Below are positions 42,535-50,847 of a stretch of DNA of 64,000 nt, one piece after another. The stretch lies in contig PTJY01000005.1 of the NCBI GenBank assembly GCA_002937505.1, positions 62,001 through 126,000 of the forward strand, given 5' to 3'. The notes under the pieces are model-generated. The model ran no database searches and was not told the DNA's origin. It saw nothing but the letters and a program-made list of their open reading frames with translations. The translations under genes and the position numbers were made by a program. The DNA comes from Alphaproteobacteria bacterium MarineAlpha12_Bin1 (GTDB lineage Bacteria > Pseudomonadota > Alphaproteobacteria > UBA6615). Each line of letters begins with the position of its first letter. Position 1 is the stretch's first letter.

Positions 42535-44499
42535 TTAATTTTTTAATTCTATACGATTTTTAAATTCATCTAAGCTTTCAGGATTAATTAAAGACTCGAT
42601 ATTACTTATCTCCTCTCCATTTACTATTTTACGAACGGCGATTTCTGCGATTTTTCCGGTTCTTGTTTTAGGAATTTCATTCACCTGTAATATTTTGCGA
42701 GGAACGTGACGAGGAGATGCGCCGTTTTTAATTTCTGAAGAAATTTTTTGAATTAAAGATTCCGAGAGGTTTTCGTTTTTTTTGAGTAAAACGAATAGAA
42801 CAACTCTTACGTCGTTTTGCCAGTTTTGACCAACTACAACACTTTCTTCTACTTCTTTTAATTTATCTACCTGGCGATAAATCTCGGCTGTCCCGATTCT
42901 GACACCTCCTGGGTTTAGTGTGGCATCTGAACGGCCATAGACTATATATCCTCCACTGAATGATTTCGATTCTGCAAAATCTCCTTGAGTATACATGCCA
43001 GGATTTTTGCTAAAGTAGGTGTTTCTGAATCGTGATCCGTCATCATCACCAAGTAACCCTATAGGTAAGGATGGAAAGGTGGACAAACAGACCAGCTCTC
43101 CTTTTTGGTCTTCTATTTTTTTACCTTCCTCATTCACTACAGCCATATCCATCCCTAGTGCAGGCCCTTGTAATTCTCCTTGATAAACAGCGCCCCATGG
43201 GTTGCTGCCAAGGAGACAGCCCATTATTTCAGTTCCTCCTGACGCTGAAATAAGCTGGACGTCATCAGTTATATTTTTGTAGATATAGCTGAAGCCTTCT
43301 GGGGACAGAACTGATCCGCCAGCGATTATAACTCGGACCTGACTTAGATTCATATTTTTTGATGGAATAAAGTTACTTTTTTTACACGCTTCAATATAGG
43401 AGGATCCTAAACCGAGAATTGTTACTTTTTCATCTACTGCAAGTTGCCACAATTTTTCTTTATGAGGAAAAAATGGTGACCCGTCATAACAGATGATTTT
43501 TGCACCAGTTCCTAGAAAATTTACTAGAAAATTCCACATCATCCATCCCAAAGTAGTAGGAAAAAAAGCCGTGTCTGTTGGTTTTAAGTCAAAGAGTAAT
43601 GAATGCTCACTAACACTCTTGAGCATACTTCCTCCAGCAGTATGGATGATACATTTTGGTTTTCCTGTGGTTCCAGAAGTATAAAGGACAAATAAAGGGT
43701 GATCAAAAGGAAGACGTTTGTAAGTAACAGTCTGTGGTTTGTAAGGATCGAGAAATTGTTCCCATGTAACAGAATTTTTTAATGAGCTTCCTTCTCTGTA
43801 ATTGTTTTGATTAACTATTATTATTTTACGTAAAGATTTTAATTGAGGAACAATATCAGAAATTTTATTCCTAATATCATAGAGGTTTCCCCCAAAGGAA
43901 TAGCCATTAACCGCAAACAAAATTTCTGGATCAGCCTGCGTTAGTCTGTCTAGCATGCCTGATGGGCCAAAGTCAGGGGATACAGAAGTCCATACTCCCC
44001 CCAAAGATGTTACTGCTAGCATAGCCTCTATTGACTCAGGAGTATTTGACATTATTGCCGCAACTCTTGTTCCTGGACGAAGGTCTAGATCAATCAAAGA
44101 TTGCTGGAGCCTGGAAGTTTCTTTTTTTAAATCAGCGAACGTTAAGTCAAGTCTCTCACCATTTTCTTTTAATGAGCTAAGAGCGACTTGTTCATCTGGC
44201 CAATTAAGAATGTTCTCTGCATAATTAAAGTTTATGTTGGGAAACCATTTAGCTTTAAAAAAATCAGATTCATTTAAAAGGCTTGGTTCAAGAGAACCTT
44301 CGTAAATAAAATCTAGAAATTTCCAACATTCGCGCCAAAATAACCCTTTTTCTTTAACCGACCAGCGCCATAACTTTTGGTAATCATGCCCAAAATCGAT
44401 GTTCAAATTATTTCTAAGTTGTCTCACAAAGGCGCTGAGGTTTCGGTTTTCAACCTCTTCTTCACTTGGACGCCATAGTATCGGTGCTTCTTCACTCAT
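42535..44499 (-). CDS. Acetoacetate--CoA ligase
   Basis: Acetoacetyl-CoA synthetase of the AMP-forming acyl-CoA synthetase superfamily, 654 residues, the normal length. P-loop-type signature FVLYTSGTTGKPKCIIHTAGG near residue 275 and the C-terminal catalytic Lys in IPKTRTGKIAEIAVRK. The N-terminal acetyl-CoA-synthetase-like cap (WSVKEKGLFWRECWKFLDF) identifies the AACS branch. Activates acetoacetate for energy or polymer metabolism. Upstream on the same strand are thiolase and HMGCS-like genes, 24 and 1285 bases back, implying a ketone-body or C4 acyl-CoA unit. Confidence 0.93.
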   Translation of the reverse strand: MSEEAPILWRPSEEEVENRNLSAFVRQLRNNLNIDFGHDYQKLWRWSVKEKGLFWRECWKFLDFIYEGSLEPSLLNESDFFKAKWFPNINFNYAENILNWPDEQVALSSLKENGERLDLTFADLKKETSRLQQSLIDLDLRPGTRVAAIMSNTPESIEAMLAVTSLGGVWTSVSPDFGPSGMLDRLTQADPEILFAVNGYSFGGNLYDIRNKISDIVPQLKSLRKIIIVNQNNYREGSSLKNSVTWEQFLDPYKPQTVTYKRLPFDHPLFVLYTSGTTGKPKCIIHTAGGSMLKSVSEHSLLFDLKPTDTAFFPTTLGWMMWNFLVNFLGTGAKIICYDGSPFFPHKEKLWQLAVDEKVTILGLGSSYIEACKKSNFIPSKNMNLSQVRVIIAGGSVLSPEGFSYIYKNITDDVQLISASGGTEIMGCLLGSNPWGAVYQGELQGPALGMDMAVVNEEGKKIEDQKGELVCLSTFPSLPIGLLGDDDGSRFRNTYFSKNPGMYTQGDFAESKSFSGGYIVYGRSDATLNPGGVRIGTAEIYRQVDKLKEVEESVVVGQNWQNDVRVVLFVLLKKNENLSESLIQKISSEIKNGASPRHVPRKILQVNEIPKTRTGKIAEIAVRKIVNGEEISNIESLINPESLDEFKNRIELKN

Positions 44500-44523
44500 C
44501 TAAGACTGGCTTATCATCTGAGC

Positions 44524-45723
44524 TTAGTCGTAACGACCCACTATACACACGGCAGCTACGTTTTCGTGAGGAAAGCCACCCAAGTTGTGTGTTAAACATA
44601 AGTCCACTTTATCTCTTTGCCGTTCTGCTGCTTTTCCCAAAAGCTGTAGATACATTTCGTAGATCATGCGAATTCCTGAGGCACCGATTGGATGTCCAAA
44701 ACATTTGAGGCCTCCATCAATCTGACAAGGTATTGAGCCGTCTGAGTCATAGAAGCCGTCCCTGATATCATTAGGAGCGTTTCCTTCGCTGGAAATATGC
44801 AAATCCTCCATAGTTACTAACTCAGTCACGGAAAAGCAGTCATGGACTTCAATAAGACTTAGGTCCTCACGAGGGTTTTTAACTCCGGCTTCGTCATAAG
44901 CTCGCTGACTTGCCACCCTGGTTGTGAGAAAGTGACTTCCGTCCCACTGGTTATAGGAAGCTTCTGTTCCATTAGATGCTGCAATTTGTAATGCTTTAAT
45001 CGTGATTAATGGGTTTTTACCTAGAGATTTTGCAATTTCAGGAGTGGTAAGAATAGCACAGGCTGCTCCATCGGAGACGCCGCAGCAATCGTAAAGCCCC
45101 AATGGCTCAGCAATAATTGGGGCATTTAATGCATCATCTTCAGTTATTGGACGTCTCAAATGTGCTTTATCATTTAGTGCTCCATTTGCATGACTTTTTA
45201 CTGAAACATGGGCTATAGCTTTTTTAAAATCGTCCTTTCCAATTCCAAACTTGGCACGATAGGCGGAGGCTAATTGTGCAAAACCACCGGGGGCAGTTAT
45301 ATTGGCCCACCACTGACTGTTTAATGGTCCGGGATTCATATTAGGAAGACCACCAAAACCAGTATCTTTCAATTTTTCGACTCCAATAGCTAGCGCTATG
45401 TCGCAGGCGCCAGATGCGACAGCGTAGGCTGCTCCTCGGAAAGCCTCTGATCCGCTGGCACAGTAATTCTCTACTCTGGTTACAGGTATGTTCGGCAGGC
45501 GAAGTGCTTGGGAATAAGGTATAGCGGATTTTCCTACACCCATTTCGTCAAACGTAGTCGATCCCCAAGCTGCTTGAATTTCTGACACATCAATATTGGC
45601 GTCTTTGATGCATTCTTCAAATGCTTCAACCATAAGATCTTCTGCATCTGAATTGTAGCGCTCTCCGAATTTAGCACATCCCATTCCGAGAATTGCGACC
45701 TTATCTTTGATCCCGTTTGCCAT
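44524..45723 (-). CDS. Thiolase, SCP-x/acetyl-CoA acetyltransferase-like
   Basis: Thiolase-fold protein of 399 residues. Active Cys is at 88 (NYCASGSEAF) and the catalytic His at 344 (CFGHPIGASG). HDCFSVTEL, and the end THNLGGFPHENVAAVC, follow the SCP2/nonspecific-lipid-transfer type thiolases (CNHGG-type) rather than the FadA branch, which has a second catalytic Cys in CxGGG near the C-terminus. Fits the thiolase that in archaea and some bacteria pairs with an HMGCS-like and a DUF35/zinc-ribbon protein, here the next gene upstream. Confidence 0.91.
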   Translation of the reverse strand: MANGIKDKVAILGMGCAKFGERYNSDAEDLMVEAFEECIKDANIDVSEIQAAWGSTTFDEMGVGKSAIPYSQALRLPNIPVTRVENYCASGSEAFRGAAYAVASGACDIALAIGVEKLKDTGFGGLPNMNPGPLNSQWWANITAPGGFAQLASAYRAKFGIGKDDFKKAIAHVSVKSHANGALNDKAHLRRPITEDDALNAPIIAEPLGLYDCCGVSDGAACAILTTPEIAKSLGKNPLITIKALQIAASNGTEASYNQWDGSHFLTTRVASQRAYDEAGVKNPREDLSLIEVHDCFSVTELVTMEDLHISSEGNAPNDIRDGFYDSDGSIPCQIDGGLKCFGHPIGASGIRMIYEMYLQLLGKAAERQRDKVDLCLTHNLGGFPHENVAAVCIVGRYD

Positions 45724-45783
45724 TAATTATCTCCGTCAGCTAATGGTTTATTCAAATATAAAACAAGATTACCGTCCAAGTCA

Positions 45784-47241
45784 TTACTTATAAGGTGAAG
45801 CCTTCCAAAAATACCTGACAAACCCCCTCTGTTCGTCAATATCCTTTATACGAAATACCATTCTTACAGGCATATTAGTTTCCATTTCATCCGTATTAAC
45901 ATCTGTAAAATCAACCATCAGGCGTCCACCTCCTTCAAACTCCACCATGCCATAATGGGCAGGAGGATCTATTGAATACGCCAGTTGATCAGCAGTCCAT
46001 GACATAACATTAGCTTTTTTATCAGAAAAACGCTCATCAGTTTGACTATTATGTGCACCGCAATTTGGATTAACACAAATACGTGTCTTAGGAATTTGTG
46101 AAGTGCCACATTTTTGGCAATGTCCACCAATAAAGCCTAATAGCATATCTTTATTTCTGTAAAGAGCACTTAATGCAGTTTGTTTGTCTTGCTCAGCTCT
46201 CATGCCCCTTTCTACTTCTAATAGGCCATTAAAAGTTAAAAACTTTAAATAGTTATTTTCTTCCCTTCGATTCGTTAACGAATCTGACAAACTTTGTCGA
46301 GACTGAAAATCAGATATGGCTTTGGTCGTTTGTAATAAAATAGTGTCAGCTCCTTGTCCAAATCCGCAGACTAAAATTTTCTTTTCTGGTTTTGCCTTTT
46401 CAAGCTCTGAGGCAAGCATAATTAAAGGATGTGCTGTGCCTGTGTCTCCACAATCATTCCATAGATTATCTGAAATTATTTCGGGAGAAATATCTGTCGC
46501 ACTTGCTATTCTTTGCGGCACTCCCCTGCTGCTTAGAGGAACTATGAGATGGTCAATCTGGTTTGCTTTAACGCTACAATTTTCAAGCAACCTATTGATA
46601 GATTCAGGTATTAGCTTCAAATAACCCTCTTCCTTAATCCACCTTTCTTCCCAATAATAACTAAACTTATTTCCTTGAGCTCGGTAATGATCCACAAAAT
46701 CATCTGTTATAGAATGATGTCCTATCAATTCTGCTAAGATTACATTATTAGAGCTATTCCCCAACGTAAGTGCCGCAGCTCCATCACCAAAACTAAGTTC
46801 TTGTAAGCTACCAGCCCGAGCAAGTCGTTTCTCGGCAGCGATACAAAGATGCAAGTCTTTGCTGTCTTTCATTGTTGATTCTAATGCACTAATTAAGCTA
46901 CTCGTCCCGGCCTTCAGAGACCCGGTTAAATCAGCTGAATGAGAGTCGTTAGGTAAGTTTAATGCAGATGAAACAACACCAGAATTTAGCCTGTCAACAA
47001 AAGGGAAGGTTGTTGAGGCAAAAGAAACTTTCTTTACATGGTCTCTATCAATATTGTGTAGACAGTTGCGTGCAGCCTCTACTGCCATTGTTATGGAATC
47101 TTCGTCCCAATTAGCCATGGACCGTTCACCAGTAGACAGATGTGCTATGCTAGGGTTCGCCCATACATTAGCATTCACTATGGCACTCCTTGGCAAACGA
47201 AGCTGAGGTATATAAGCGCCAAATCCGGTTATTCCTAACAT
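45784..47241 (-). CDS. HMG-CoA-synthase-like/zinc-ribbon OB-fold fusion, catalytic Cys missing
   Basis: A 485-residue fusion. Residues 1-335 form a KAS III/HMG-CoA-synthase-like domain (GITGFGAYIPQLRLPRS, LSFGDGAAALTL, GDTGTAHPLIMLASELEKA). The usual C-x-A-G-T nucleophile is Leu109 in GSLKAGTSSL, so it is probably not an active condensing enzyme. Residues 370-485 are a DUF35-like zinc ribbon (Cys375, 378, 389, 394) plus OB fold. In archaea thiolase, HMGCS and DUF35 proteins assemble into one complex; here two of these parts are fused. ATG at 47241 has GGGG upstream; a TTG at 47256 is less likely. Confidence 0.83.
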   Translation of the reverse strand: MLGITGFGAYIPQLRLPRSAIVNANVWANPSIAHLSTGERSMANWDEDSITMAVEAARNCLHNIDRDHVKKVSFASTTFPFVDRLNSGVVSSALNLPNDSHSADLTGSLKAGTSSLISALESTMKDSKDLHLCIAAEKRLARAGSLQELSFGDGAAALTLGNSSNNVILAELIGHHSITDDFVDHYRAQGNKFSYYWEERWIKEEGYLKLIPESINRLLENCSVKANQIDHLIVPLSSRGVPQRIASATDISPEIISDNLWNDCGDTGTAHPLIMLASELEKAKPEKKILVCGFGQGADTILLQTTKAISDFQSRQSLSDSLTNRREENNYLKFLTFNGLLEVERGMRAEQDKQTALSALYRNKDMLLGFIGGHCQKCGTSQIPKTRICVNPNCGAHNSQTDERFSDKKANVMSWTADQLAYSIDPPAHYGMVEFEGGGRLMVDFTDVNTDEMETNMPVRMVFRIKDIDEQRGFVRYFWKASPYK

Positions 47242-47324
47242 TTTGTAAATCCCCAAAATGTGATAAGTTTTTAATTTTTTAAACTAGCAAATAAATCTAA
47301 ATTTTTTAAGCTCTATAGACAAAC

Positions 47325-48401
47325 TTAGTCTATCTTATTTTTACTGCCGATTGCATCTTTGATTGATGAAAAACCATTTGATTCTAGTAGCTTGGCCAAA
47401 TCATTCTTTATGTTAAATATAAGTTTAGGGCCATTGTAAACTAAGGCTGTATATACTTGAACCAGGCTAGCCCCAGCACAGATTTTTTCATAAGCGTCAG
47501 CACCAGAAGAAATCCCCCCCACTCCCACCAGAGGAATATTGCCTCCTGTTATCTTGAATACATATCGTAACATTTCGGTTGAAATTAGGAACAGGGGTTT
47601 ACCCGATAGTCCTCCAACCTCGTTTTTTCTGGGGCTTGTAAGATCTTTGGGCCGTTTGACTGTAGTGTTTGAAATTGTAATTCCATCTATGCCCGCATTT
47701 ACGATTACCTCAACAAGTATATCTAGTTCTCTATATTCAATATCTGGAGATAATTTTACTAATAAAGCGGGAGGTTTTTGTAGGTCTTTTCGATCTCTTA
47801 TTTCAATTAGTTTATTAAGTAAGTTTTTTAGAGGTTTAGGAGACAAAAAGACCAGGCCATTTTTTGAATTAGGACAAGATATGTCCACGGTTAAAAAGTC
47901 AATTTGAGAAGCAAATTTATCTACCAAACCTTCAAAGTCATTGCTTGGGTCTGTGCTATCAGAGTTAGCGGCCAGATTGATGCCTATTGGGGAAGAGTTG
48001 GTGTGTGTAATATTGTGTTGACGTATTCTTGAGAGTAGTTGATCAGACCCAAGATTATTAAATCCTAAGCGATTTATTGCTGCTTTATCTTTTTCAAGTC
48101 TAAATAATCGAGGCTTAGGGTTACCTTTTTGAGCTATTGGTGTAACGCCTCCAACCTCAATAAAGCCTACCCCTAATTTTAAAACGCCTGAGATCGCGAT
48201 CCCATTTTTGTCGAACCCAGCAGATATTGCTACAGGATTCAGAAACGTTCTTTGCCAAATTGTCTGACTTAGACCTTTTGGTTCGTTCGCCTCGCCCTGC
48301 GGTCCCAAGCCATTTGCTAACGCCTTTAGTGCTAACCTATGGCCGGTCTCAGCAGAAAGAAGTGTTAAAGCTCTTGAGCTAATATTATAAAAATCAAACA
48401 A
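47325..48401 (-). CDS. pyrD: Dihydroorotate dehydrogenase (quinone), class 2-like, unusual active site
   Basis: Flavin enzyme oxidising dihydroorotate with ubiquinone, pyrimidine synthesis; 358 residues. Class 2 features: N-terminal membrane-associated helices (ALTLLSAETGHRLALKAL) and NPVAISAGFDKNGIAISG, NPKPRLFRLEKDKAAINRLGFNN. FMN-binding VGVGGISSGADAYEKICAGA. The active-site loop reads VDISCPNSKNG: Cys176 stands where class 2 enzymes have the Ser base (NISSPN), and Asp173 where Asn is usual. Cys is the base in class 1. The start is TTG at 48401 without clear ribosome site, so the N-terminus is uncertain. Confidence 0.9.
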   Translation of the reverse strand: MFDFYNISSRALTLLSAETGHRLALKALANGLGPQGEANEPKGLSQTIWQRTFLNPVAISAGFDKNGIAISGVLKLGVGFIEVGGVTPIAQKGNPKPRLFRLEKDKAAINRLGFNNLGSDQLLSRIRQHNITHTNSSPIGINLAANSDSTDPSNDFEGLVDKFASQIDFLTVDISCPNSKNGLVFLSPKPLKNLLNKLIEIRDRKDLQKPPALLVKLSPDIEYRELDILVEVIVNAGIDGITISNTTVKRPKDLTSPRKNEVGGLSGKPLFLISTEMLRYVFKITGGNIPLVGVGGISSGADAYEKICAGASLVQVYTALVYNGPKLIFNIKNDLAKLLESNGFSSIKDAIGSKNKID

Positions 48402-48498
48402 AGCAATATTAGGCTAAACTAGTGTTAATATACTTGGAAGCCCTAATCTTTTAATATTTGGTATAAAGTAATATTTCCTATGAATTAAGTGTTGTTTT

Positions 48499-49251
48499 CT
48501 AAGGAACCGTATAACCTCCATCAATTAAAAGATCGCTTCCAGTCACGAAAGATGCATCATCACTTGCCAAAAAGGCTGCTCCTGCTGCTATTTCATCAGG
48601 TTTACCAAGCCTATCAAACAAAGTGTTTGAAGTTTTCTGAGCTTCCTCTTGAGAAGAAAAGTTTGTTAGATAACGATTGGTCTCCACTGGTCCGGGTGAT
48701 AAACTATTAACACGAATTTTTTGTGGAGCATGATCCAGCGCCATGGCTTTGGCGAGATTTATTAGTGCTGCTTTTTGTGCGCAATACCACGGTCTTCCGG
48801 GCCTTGCTGTTCGCCCAAGTTGAGAAGCAATATGTATTATGCTACCTCCTCCTCTAATTTCCATTTCAGGTATTGCGTGTTTGGACATTAAGAAAGCGCT
48901 ATTTAGGTTTACGTCCATTGTACGCCTCCAATCATCTAAGGATATTGTGGTTAGAGGTCCCAGAGCTATATCGTAAACGGCATTATTTACTAGTATGTCC
49001 AATCCTCCGTACTCATCTTTAGCTATTTTAACTGCATCGACCGCTGTTTCTTCTAACGATATGTCTGCTACTAATTTATTTGCTTTACCTCCGTTGCGAG
49101 CAATATCTGCAATAGTTGTGTCCAGGGTAGAAGGGTTTATGTCTACGCATATGATAGCTGCACCTTCCTGAGCAAATCTATGGCAAATTGCACTGCCTAT
49201 GCCTCCTCCTGCACCACTAACAATTGCAATTTTATCTTTCAATCTGTCCAT
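48499..49251 (-). CDS. SDR-family oxidoreductase
   Basis: Classical short-chain dehydrogenase of 250 residues: NAD motif SGAGGGIGSAICHRF, NNAVYD (NNAG variant), active-site Ser in HIASQLGRTA and the Tyr in WYCAQKAALINLAKAMA. C-terminal SFVTGSDLLIDGG. Substrate unknown. Same strand as pyrD but separated by 97 bases; divergent from the DUF2786-like gene. Confidence 0.9.
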   Translation of the reverse strand: MDRLKDKIAIVSGAGGGIGSAICHRFAQEGAAIICVDINPSTLDTTIADIARNGGKANKLVADISLEETAVDAVKIAKDEYGGLDILVNNAVYDIALGPLTTISLDDWRRTMDVNLNSAFLMSKHAIPEMEIRGGGSIIHIASQLGRTARPGRPWYCAQKAALINLAKAMALDHAPQKIRVNSLSPGPVETNRYLTNFSSQEEAQKTSNTLFDRLGKPDEIAAGAAFLASDDASFVTGSDLLIDGGYTVP

Positions 49252-49330
49252 TAAATTATTCCTTTGTGTTCAAAAACAAAGCGCAAAACTAATTTCTTAG
49301 GTATATTTAAAACTGTTAGTTACTGTTAAG

Positions 49331-49972
49331 ATGTTTTTATGTAAATGTGTTTTGAAGAAAATTGTAGCATTAGAGCATTTTGTTAATTCTATGAGATTTA
49401 GTTATAAAGCCATGGTTCAGCCTAAAACTGGTTCAAAAAAAACTAAGATAGAATCTAACTCATTTAATGAGGAAGAGCGAATTCGTTTTCATAACCTACT
49501 TAAGTTGGCATCGGAAAGTACTTTTGAAGGAGAAAGGGCTGCTGCGCTGGCTGCGGCTAAGCGTTTGGCTAAAAAAAATGGAATGACACTTGACGAGGCA
49601 GCATCTGGAAATCCTTTACCAAAATCAAATGAAGATAATTTGGATGCTAATAAAGGGTATGTGAGAGAAAAACGTAAAGCACAGGACTTAGCGAGACATG
49701 TTCATATGATGGATAACTGGGTTCAAAGTGATAAGGCCCGCAGAGATGCCGCTTTAGCAGAGGCGTATGAGCGTGGTCTGGATAATCATGGAAAAAAAAG
49801 AAATAACAATCAAACTGCTAGAAGGAAAGCATCAAAAAGGAACCCTAAAAGCCATGCTACCGTCTTACTAAAAGAAACAAACATGCCAATTGATGAGATT
49901 GCCTCATTAACAGGCCTAGATATCTATGAAGTTGTTGGGCTTAAATTAAAAATGCGAAAGTCTGATGAATAA
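49331..49972 (+). CDS. DUF2786-like protein with C-terminal HTH-like segment
   Basis: Protein of up to 213 residues with unknown role. The middle has FNEEERIRFHNLLKLASEST and ERAAALAAAKRLAKKNGMTLDEAA, matching DUF2786-like phage/chromosomal proteins. A basic linker rich in Lys, Arg and Asn follows (HGKKRNNNQTARRKASKRN), then NMPIDEIASLTGLDIYEVVGLKLKMR, a helix-turn-helix-like segment. It might bind nucleic acid. Start is uncertain: ATGs at 49331, 49391 and 49412 are possible, none with a good ribosome site; the conserved part begins after the third. Confidence 0.7.
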   Translation: MFLCKCVLKKIVALEHFVNSMRFSYKAMVQPKTGSKKTKIESNSFNEEERIRFHNLLKLASESTFEGERAAALAAAKRLAKKNGMTLDEAASGNPLPKSNEDNLDANKGYVREKRKAQDLARHVHMMDNWVQSDKARRDAALAEAYERGLDNHGKKRNNNQTARRKASKRNPKSHATVLLKETNMPIDEIASLTGLDIYEVVGLKLKMRKSDE

Positions 49973-50037
49973 TTACAGTAATATTTTTAGAGCTTTAATT
50001 TACTATTTATATAGTGGTTATTAGAAAGGGTAATTTG

Positions 50038-50832
50038 TTGAATTATGATTCCTATAAGACAATATTAGCTGAACGTAAAAATCGAATATTAACATTAACT
50101 CTTAACCGTTCTGAACAAATGAACGCTATTGATGAAGAATTGCATGAAGAGCTTTCACGGATTTTTTACGATGTCTCATCTGATAAAGATACTGATGTTG
50201 TAATTCTAACCGGAGCAGGGAAGGCTTTTTGCGCTGGCGGTGATCTAGAGTGGATCAATAGAATGCATGGGGATCCAAAGGCTTTTGCGAGAACTGTCTG
50301 GGAAGGCAAGAGAATCGTCAATAGTCTACTAGACTTGGAACAACCCATAATTGCCTGCCTACCTGGCCATGCTATTGGTTTGGGCTGCACTCTGGCACTT
50401 TTCTGTGACCTCATATACGCAAGTGAAACTGCAAAGTTAGGAGATCCACACGTTTCGGTAGGTCTAGTTGCTGGGGATGGGGGAGCAGTTATATGGCCGC
50501 AATTAATAGGGTATCCTAAAGCCAAAGAATACTTAATGACGGGTGATCTGCTTTCTGCTTCTCAAGCACAAGAGCTTGGGCTGATCAACTATTCTGTTTC
50601 AGATGAACAGCTTGATATTTGCGTTAATGCTATGGCCCAGAGACTCGCGAATGGAGCTACTAATGCTATAAAATGGACTAAAGTTTCTATTAATCAGGGG
50701 CTCAAACAGGTGGCTAATGCTGTTTTGGATACTGCCTTTAATTTTGAAGCAATGTCGCAAATGACTGAAGATCACAAAATAGCTACTGAGGCTTTTTTAA
50801 ATAAAGAAAAACCTAAATTTGTTGGAAGATAA
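50038..50832 (+). CDS. Enoyl-CoA hydratase/isomerase family protein
   Basis: Crotonase-family protein of 264 residues acting on a CoA ester. Oxyanion-hole motif LTGAGKAFCAGGDLEW, second oxyanion motif ACLPGHAIGLGCTLALFCD. The positions of the two hydratase glutamates are not clearly filled: GDPHVSVGLVAGDGG has Asp-Pro-His in place of a Glu-containing pattern, so hydration is unsure. TTG at 50038 is chosen because AAAGGG lies 7 bases ahead. The acyl-CoA ligase follows 15 bases later. Confidence 0.87.
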   Translation: MNYDSYKTILAERKNRILTLTLNRSEQMNAIDEELHEELSRIFYDVSSDKDTDVVILTGAGKAFCAGGDLEWINRMHGDPKAFARTVWEGKRIVNSLLDLEQPIIACLPGHAIGLGCTLALFCDLIYASETAKLGDPHVSVGLVAGDGGAVIWPQLIGYPKAKEYLMTGDLLSASQAQELGLINYSVSDEQLDICVNAMAQRLANGATNAIKWTKVSINQGLKQVANAVLDTAFNFEAMSQMTEDHKIATEAFLNKEKPKFVGR

Positions 50833-50847
50833 TTTCTGAGAATATCA

